Below are positions 57,669 through 64,000 of a stretch of 64,000 bases of DNA, piece after piece. Numbering within the stretch: position 1 is the stretch's first letter; each line of letters begins with the position of its first letter. The position numbers were made by a program, and so were the translations under genes. This stretch comes from Sphagnum magellanicum (lineage: Eukaryota; Streptophyta; Sphagnopsida; Sphagnales; Sphagnaceae). The notes beneath the pieces are model-generated. The model was not told where the DNA came from. It made no database searches and saw only the letters and a list, made by a program, of their open reading frames with translations. The DNA lies in contig CM038915.1 of assembly GCA_021904315.1 (NCBI GenBank), positions 6,510,001-6,574,000 on the forward strand. The letters run 5' to 3'.

Positions 57669-59347
57669 CTAAACTAGTTGGAAAAAGTCATTGATGCTCT
57701 TCTGCACCATTTGGTGGGTCATAAACATGCTGACCTTTTCTTGCATGCACCTCAATGACGAGATAAACACAACATTATCGCTGTTTTGCTGGAGTTAGAA
57801 AGTTTCTAGGGATTACAGCATGTTGCTGGCTTCCTTAGTCGACATTGGAGCGACTTCTTGATTGTTGTCCTCCTCGTCAACATCATCAACCTAAGTGCCT
57901 TCCGGCTGAGGGAGATGACCATCAATGATTTCATCAATCATCGGTATGTAGGAAACAATATCTTCATCCGGATAGGTGAGAAGGCTTCTAATGTCCATCA
58001 GATTTTTGTAGTGTAGCCTGGTAATCTGCGACTCTAGCTTGTAAATGACGTCCTTGTTAATGAGGTCCTCCTCAGTTGGTGCTGCTTGCCTAGGGCCCTC
58101 TGTCGTGCGGATCTGGCAATGCATGTAGTAGTTCTGGATGGTCGTAATCTTGACATCTGTTGCCCAGACAAAAACAATGAATCAGATGGCCTGCAACACG
58201 TCAATTTTTTCTGGTTAGTCAACGTCGTCTTCAAGGTGTTGCAACAGGAAACAGTTGAAGCGACGGCGGTAATAGGCCTTAAAATTGCAGATGATGCCGG
58301 CATCACAGGGCTAGATCTTGGACGTCATATTGGGAGGAAGGTACAAGACACGTGTGTTTCTCAGCTGGATGTGGGTAGGGAGTTCCTCAAGGGGGACATG
58401 TGCATTGCAGTTTTCGAGAACCAAAAGGATTTTGCGATTGGAAACATGAAGGTCAAATGCGTTCAGCCACTCCAAGAAGATGATCTGCGTCATCCAAGCC
58501 TTTGCATTGCTTCGATAAATGTAGCCCAGGCTGCCAAGGTTAACATTTTTGAAGCAACAAGGATTTTTGTATTTTCCGATGACCCAAAGGGGGAGCTTGT
58601 CGGAACCGTCTCCGTTATAACAAAGAGCCAAGGTGAGCCGCTCTTTGTTCTGTTTGCGCCCCTAAAGTTGTTTTGTCGCATGGGAATTATCAACCTGGAA
58701 TTGAAAATGTTTAGCCAAGGTCAGCATCAGAAAAAGGTGAAGACCTAAACGTAGATCATAATTAAACAACAGATGTCCCAAACCTACATGCGGAAGAAAA
58801 GGCTAGTTTCATCCATATTGTAGATGTCCTTCCACGCATACTAGTCCAGCATCTGGCGGATTCTTGGGAGGGCTAGGTTGACAACATTCATGTCTATGGA
58901 GCCACTTTCACCAAAATGGCGGAAAGACTTGATTCTGTGGCGAAGCTTGAATGTTTCAAGCCAACCGTTTGAGAACTTAAACAATTCATGGCCAGGATGT
59001 AGACGATCCAAGATCTTTGTGGTGTTCTTTTTGATGAGATCCCCAGAGATTGGGATGCGTTCTTGGTTTGCCAAGATCCATTCAACAAGTGTTTCTTCCA
59101 TCGTAGGGAACTTGATAATCCACTAGCGCTTGCTTTGAATGTTGGGATCCTCATCACGTCTGAGTAGCTTAGCTGAACGCTTTAGGGTCTAAGAAATCGT
59201 AAGCTGGTTGACATCGATGTTGGGCTTTGACTTGAGCCAGCGCTAAAGCTCAGCCTATGAAAATGTAGGGTTGTGTTTTTTGTGGTTGCACAAAGCAATG
59301 TGGACCTCGTCCATCGTCGTCGTGTATTTCCCGCCTTTCTTCAGCAT
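57669..59347 (-). pseudogene. pogo/Tigger-type transposase, 13 premature stops, one intron
   Basis: The transposase binds the TIRs and cuts and pastes the element at TA. Start chosen: ATG at 59347, in frame and followed by a Lys-rich N-terminus. Exon 1 (59347-58784, 188 codons) holds a CENP-B/psq-type helix-turn-helix (about residues 10-65) and a second CENPB HTH (about 85-150: VEWILANQ, NGWLETFKLRHRI). It ends with NMDETSLFF, whose Asp (residue 179) is the first catalytic residue. Exon 2 (58694-57669) begins VDNSHATKQL and carries GDGSDKLPLWVIGKY. VLENCNAHV follows, with Glu 282 where the second catalytic Asp is usual. PPNMTSKI then PCDAGII gives the third Asp, 319. Spacing is 36, the DD36D class. 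There are 13 in-frame stops (nine TAG, three TAA, one TGA), and no frameshift if the 89-bp intron is spliced. The product would be about 529 residues. Certainly non-functional here. Confidence 0.9.
58695..58783 (-). other. Predicted 89-bp intron in the pogo transposase
   Basis: The minus strand reads (T/C)AG|GTTTGG at the donor and CAATTCCAG|GTT at the acceptor, with branch-like CTGAC and CTAAAC 15-30 bases before the AG and a T-rich tract. Removing it joins FFRM-(stop for Gln) to VDNSHATKQ in phase 0, exactly the spacing of related transposases. Left in, the frame is lost by 2 and the segment has several stops of its own. Confidence 0.8.
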
Positions 59348-59611
59348 GGTGGGTTATTGGGGGCGTGTGACTACGCGTGTGTGTGGGGAGGGGTGTTGAT
59401 GGAGAAACAACCTTCGCGAAGGTTCCAACCACTTATTTCAAACCTGTCACTCCCCTTCCCCCAAGCACCCCCCCCCAACCCCTATTTATACCGTAATAAG
59501 AAGAGGTTTAAAATGGCCTAGTGTATGACCCTGCCTAATTCAATAACCTCTCTAATTCAATACCGACCCCCTGATCCTAGTAGTATTATTTTAGACAGGT
59601 TCTATTGTATA

Positions 59612-60202
59612 GGGTAAACCAACTAGTGACCAAACACTTAAGCACTCAAGGTAAGTTGGATTCAAGGGGAGGGCTCCATTGTTTCTAGTGTCCCAACAAA
59701 ACTTGAACCCCTCCTATTGACACATTTGGTGCATTAAAAATTGTCAAAAATGGAATACAATTGAGAAAATTATGGGCCCCCAAAGTAGAAAGGGTCAAGA
59801 ATTCAAAAAAATTAACCATTCAATGTTATAAAGGTCAAGTTTTGAACACTCAAAAAATTCCTTGTATGTTATTCTATTGTTATTAAAGTGCAAAAATGAT
59901 TTGTAGAATTTCAGTTGGCATTCCTAAAACACTTTAAATTGTTTAAAATGAATAAAAAAATTGAAAATTATGAGGTTTGAAAGTAAGAAGGGTCCAAAGC
60001 CAAAAAAAAACGTGTTTTGTAAGTTGGAAAGCTAATTTTCTTCTTGGTATTTATTCATTACTCCTTTTCCTTTGCACTTCAAAGATAATTTCTAGAACTT
60101 GAAGTAACATTCCCATAACATTTTAAATCACTCAAAATGAAACACGTATGATGAATAAATGATTGGTCATAGTCAAGTGATTGGTGATGGGCTAGTATAC
60201 CT
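59612..60202. mobile_element. TIR element T2 (591 bp), second copy of T1
   Basis: It aligns over its whole length with 18197-18783 (for example GGGGAGGGCTCCATTGTTTC and TTGAACCCCTCCTATTG in both). Ends are GGGTAAACC and, reversed, AGGTATAC, with TA at 59610-59611 and 60203-60204. It carries the same three-module interior. The pogo element sits in the TA directly beside its left end. Confidence 0.75.
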
Positions 60203-61464
60203 TAGAAAGATTTTCCCACATGCTCTTTGCTTGTTTTTCATTATGTAAGTTATTCAATTAATTTAGTGATTATATTATATTAAATACTTGAATTAAATAT
60301 TAAATATTTAGTTATTTGAAATAATGATTTGAATTATTTATTTGAATTAATTATTTTGATAAAATAAATAATTATTAGATGATTAATTATCTAAATTCAT
60401 TTAATTAGTCACTTATCATTTGAAATTAGAAAAAATTATTACTTAACTTACTTAGTTAATGAACTATATGAATCAAACTTATTTATAATTCATAATAATT
60501 AAGTCAATTAAATATTAATTAATAATTAATATGTAATAAATTATTAAAAAAATCTCATTATTAAATATGAATTTGGGTAGCAAACATGAAGGTTTAAATA
60601 GGCATATCCATATGTACATTGAATTGAATTTTTAATATAAAATACACGTTGTTTATATGTATCCAAATAATTAACTAGTTAATTAACTTAAATAACTAAT
60701 GATTTGGTAATGATTAACGAATGAATAATTATTTAAAATATTCAATTTAATTCATTATTAAATATCCCCAACTTGGATAAATATTTATTTGATTAATAAT
60801 TAATAATTAATTAGTTTTTTAGTTAATAGTAAATTAATTATATAAATTACACTTATTTATTCATATTAATATTCAAAAGATTAAAACAATAATTTTTTAT
60901 AAAACATTAGAGATGAATATGTATCTTTATTAAGTTATAAATAATTATATTATAGTCGTAACATAGTTGAATAGTAATGCTTTAGTAATTGCACATTAAT
61001 GGTTAGATTAATTATATTAATGGGAATTATAATTGAAAATTAGTTGCAAGTGTATCCCATAATGGCTGGTGAAAATGTGGACACATGGCATGATTGCATG
61101 TATGTACACTAATTGCAACGTAGCTATTGTTTTAATGGCACATTTATAACAATTTCAAAATAGTTGCCACATGTAACTATAATGTAACTTTTGAAAAATT
61201 CAAACATTGTTGACTACATATGTATGTACGATGTGTATAAATTACCATATAAAAGACCCATTTTTAACTCATTTGTAACTATAATATAGTTAACTAATTT
61301 TCTAATATGGTAATTTATTTATTAATACATTGTATTTTTAGGGGGTAGTTGGACAGTAGTTGTAATACCCAAGGGATAGAATTGCAAAATAATTGTATAT
61401 GTGTTGTTTTTTGAGTTTTAGTTGCAAGGTAGTGTGGTTTCAATGGATGTAATTTCTCATAGTG

Positions 61465-64000
61465 TTAAGTTAATGGGGTAGGAGTAAAAAAAGAAGGTGG
61501 GTGGAAAAAAAAGGGCACTTCATCTAAAAGTGAAGAAGAAGGTCTACCCTTTGTGTTAGAACAACGGAAAGTGGGAAAGAAGAGAAGATGTTTCAAAAAA
61601 CTTTAGTAGGTGTGGGTTATCAAGGTTGTTGAAAGTAGAAAACAAAAGGATTAAAGAAGGGAGGAAAGTAGGACTATTCATTAAAAAAAAAATTGGTTTG
61701 GTAATGCATGGGTAGAAGCTTGGTAGGAGTAGAAGATTAGCATCTACGAACTAAAGACTCTAGTGTAACTACCTCCCTTTTCTTTTAATGTGTGAAAGAT
61801 TGATTTGAAGAAAACCTTGTTTCATTTAATGAATGTTGTGTGTTTCTTTTTTGTGATTTACTTGTTTAGGGTTACATTTGTTTATAGTATAAATATAAGG
61901 GGAAAGTGGTTGCGAACAAAGAAAAACATTGTTTATACCAAACAAGGGAAGGGTAAAACATAAATTACAAGGGGGGAAGGGAAATCATGTTTAATAAAAG
62001 GCCAGACCCCTATTTTATGTTAATTATGTTATCTTAGATAGATGATAGAAAAGAAGATGATTCAAGTGATTTGGCTACAACTTCTCCTTGTAGGTTTTGC
62101 TAGAATGGTGTTGTTGTATTGAACATGGGTTCTTGGGATTAAAAAGGTTAGTTAAGGTAATGAGATGAATATTTAACCTAAAGTGAAGACCTACAAGGGG
62201 TAGATGGGTGATTACTTAATTGTGACAACTTTTGGGTGTTCTTAAAGGGTAAAGGGGGAGTGACTTAGGGTAAAATGTTACCTGGACATGTTAATTTTGT
62301 GCATAACAAGGCTGCCATGTAAACTCTCAAAAATTACAAAGGAAAAATTAGTATTCAAAGATTGCCATGAGGAAAAAAACACTTAATACCAATTCAAAAA
62401 AATATAAATAAAAGTTAAAAAAATTGGAACTTACAAATATCCATGGAAAAGGCAAGATGGAAACTACCGTCTAGCTTCAATTTTTGTACCTTTGAAAATG
62501 TCTGGTCCAGAAGATCTAATACCCTCCCAACCTTGTTGCCCTACCTTTGTTGACTTGTCACCTTCCACGAAATTGCCTTCAAGTTGCTTTTACCATCCTA
62601 TAACAATTATTTTTCAGTAAGTTATAACATTACAAAAAACAAGTTAAAAACGTGACATAAGGAAATAAAAAAAAACAATATGAAAATTGCAATATTTGAC
62701 ATCAAAGTACAATACTATCATTTTAAAGGGAAAATAAATCAGTAAAAAAAAATTATACAAATGAGGTCCACACCTTTTGTCTGGCAATTACATCTTTTTT
62801 TTCCTTCATACCACATTAATCTCTTCCATTCTTCTAAAAACTCCATACAAGAATGATGGGGGGTCCATTTCCAGATCCCCTTTTTCACAAGATCACATAA
62901 GGTCTCGATTGTTTCACACCAAAATAAGCTCTCTTATCTTAATCCAAGCACAAATATCTCCTAATCAATTAATAAACAAATACCAATCACTTATTTCTAT
63001 GGGCTAATTAACCTAATGGTTTCATCTTCAAAATAAATTAAGGGACAATAAATAGTCTACCATTAACAACTACCTAATTATTAAAATGCCCACAAGATTA
63101 GTTAGTTTAGGTGGATTTTCTATATTTAACATTATCCCCCTTAATTTTATATTATGTCCTCCTAATTTGGCCTAAATGGTCTTATAATCAAAAGAGGCCT
63201 TACCGCCTATTGTTATGGAAAGGGAGATGGTAACACTACTATCGGAGTCACAAATTTAACCAATACTCCTAAGGCAGTTGTGGGTATTTAAAATGTTAAG
63301 TCATCTTGTAGGTTGTCTTAAAGTTCATAGTCTTTTAAAATGTTCAAAGAATGGTGGAACTCCTCATCAGATTGGAACTATGGGAAGGCTTGACAATAGG
63401 TAGCAAGATGATGACAACAGGTAGTTTTGTGCATTAAGGTGCAAAAAAGGCTAAATTGAAAAGGGTTTTTTGTTTTCCTTTGGGTTTATGCCACCTAATT
63501 GTTGGGCTACCATTTCAAACTTCAACATCACATGTTTTTTATAAAAAATAGAATAGTGAGCTAATTGGCCATATCATTATTGCATTCATAACCTTATGCT
63601 TCACTTGGCCATCTGATTTTGCAATTTAAAAATTACCACCCTTTTATTTTGCTTAAAATCTAACCTGGATAGTTCTCTAGGCCCTTTACATGGATCCTAT
63701 ATTGTTGGAAAAATGACTACCTTAGTGTGTAGTTCTTCCCCTACCATCATCCCATGTTATTAGATCATGATGGTAATTACCTTTTCATTGAATTCTTCTG
63801 ATCTTAGCCAAGTTTCATTGTCTTTTTGTGCTATGTCCTCCAAGGTGTTTATTTTGTAACTTAAACTAAGGCACTTTTCAATTTGCACATGAATTACTTC
63901 TTACTAATGGTCATTATTAGTTACGAATCCTTGATCTTATCCTTTAGCAACTTTACTTTGTTCCTTGTGTGTTCCAGGAACACATTGCATCAAAAAATGG
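61465..64000. other. Gene-free stretch to the window end
   Basis: No element ends or arrays were recognised. Minus-strand translation near 63900-63760 looks weakly coding (an acidic ~40-residue stretch, KINTLEDIAQKDNETWLRSE) but with stops and no family I can name. Confidence 0.3.

Larger units (their letters stand above)
57479..59607 (-). mobile_element. Full-length pogo/Tigger-type Tc1/mariner transposon, 2129 bp
   Basis: Termini are CAGTAGAACCTATCTAAAAC (left) and, reversed, CAATAGAACCTGTCTAAAAT (right). They match at 24 of 27 positions, and all three differences are transitions. TA duplications flank it (57477-57478, 59608-59609). A CTCTCTAATTCAATA word occurs near both ends (about 57563 and 59547) in the same orientation, an unusual subterminal direct repeat. 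The minus strand carries one transposase gene with 5' and 3' non-coding parts of about 260 and 190 bp. GC content is higher than in the host CACTA element, consistent with a more recent arrival. Confidence 0.92.
56688..61464. mobile_element. CACTA-3: CACTA element with nested insertions, 4777 bp
   Basis: The left end CACTATGAAAAAAAATGG (56688) and the right end, reversed CACTATGAGAAATTACATCC (61464), are flanked by TTA on both sides (56685-56687, 61465-61467). TTGCAACT words crowd the left 200 bp (56720-56890) and GTTGCAA/TTGCAAC words the right 450 bp (61040-61440). A TCCATTTATT ... GACATGTGGCAC segment (56930-56960) is shared with CACTA-1 and -2. Without the nested pogo and TIR element it is about 2.05 kb, similar to its relatives. 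An AT-rich degenerate tract fills 60240-60900. It encodes no transposase of its own. Confidence 0.85.

Noticed and set aside
58086-58748. A 220-codon open frame on the plus strand, the longest in the window
   Set aside because: It is the antisense of the pogo transposase. The minus strand shows CENPB and DDE motifs, and the plus-strand protein has no recognisable features.
57669-59347. TAG/TAA at many Gln positions as a sign of an altered genetic code
   Set aside because: Gln is also encoded by ordinary CAG and CAA throughout, a TGA occurs at an expected Arg, the gypsy relics also show frameshifts and other damage, and methyl-C deamination explains the pattern.
1-64000. CRISPR arrays, bacterial operons, ribosome binding sites, rRNA or tRNA genes
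   Set aside because: The window is plant-like repeat DNA. The repeats lack regular spacers and no tRNA cloverleaf or rRNA sequence was found.

Overview
The window looks like intergenic DNA from a very large, AT-rich, repeat-filled plant genome. A gymnosperm, probably a conifer, is my best inference. It rests on the amino-acid character of two decayed Ty3/gypsy elements, on a BED/hAT transposase relic that resembles gymnosperm copies, and on the great age and low turnover of the repeats. I found no intact host gene, rRNA, tRNA gene, operon or CRISPR array. Every recognisable coding stretch is transposon-derived and broken.

Left part (1-24 kb). Two copies of one gypsy family lie head to head: G1 on the minus strand (about 0.3-3.25 kb) and G2 on the plus strand (about 5.2-11.5 kb, gag-protease-RT-RNase H-integrase in order). 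G1 is interrupted by a Helitron-like end (to 1775) and a foldback MITE (1782-2048). The G2 reverse transcriptase is split by a 275-bp MITE whose removal restores the reading frame. At 13.7-19.3 kb are Helitron-like non-autonomous copies, a 587-bp TIR element and a tandem duplication. A BED-type hAT transposase pseudogene occupies 20.65-22.9 kb on the minus strand.

Middle (24-50 kb). Two complete non-autonomous CACTA elements (29786-32349 and 36323-38698) both have TTT target duplications, TTGCAAC-rich subterminal regions and an internal degenerate short-period array. Between and around them are a strand-switching AT-rich array (27.7-28.2 kb), a SINE-like tRNA-derived sequence (29.3 kb), a decayed C-terminal RT-associated domain (32.7-33.4 kb), a cluster of a MULE-like MITE, a foldback MITE and a Helitron (41.9-44.1 kb), two tandem arrays (44.7 and 46.0 kb) and a pair of related foldback MITEs (47.5-48.2 kb).

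Right part (50-64 kb). After a GC-richer relic (50.0-50.9 kb) and two minisatellite-like arrays comes the best-structured object in the window. It is a third CACTA element (56688-61464, TSD TTA) that contains a second copy of the 590-bp TIR element, and directly beside that copy a full-length pogo/Tigger-type Tc1/mariner transposon (57479-59607). The pogo transposase (minus strand, about 529 codons) reads end to end without a frameshift if one 89-bp GT-AG intron is removed. It carries 13 premature stops, each explicable as a single C-to-T change.

Overall, the window is a stratified cemetery of transposons: gypsy, hAT, CACTA, MITE, Helitron and pogo. Its main decay signature is transition mutation rather than deletion. 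Boundaries given to the base rest on terminal repeats and target duplications read by eye. Boundaries marked approximate are inferred from translated similarity.
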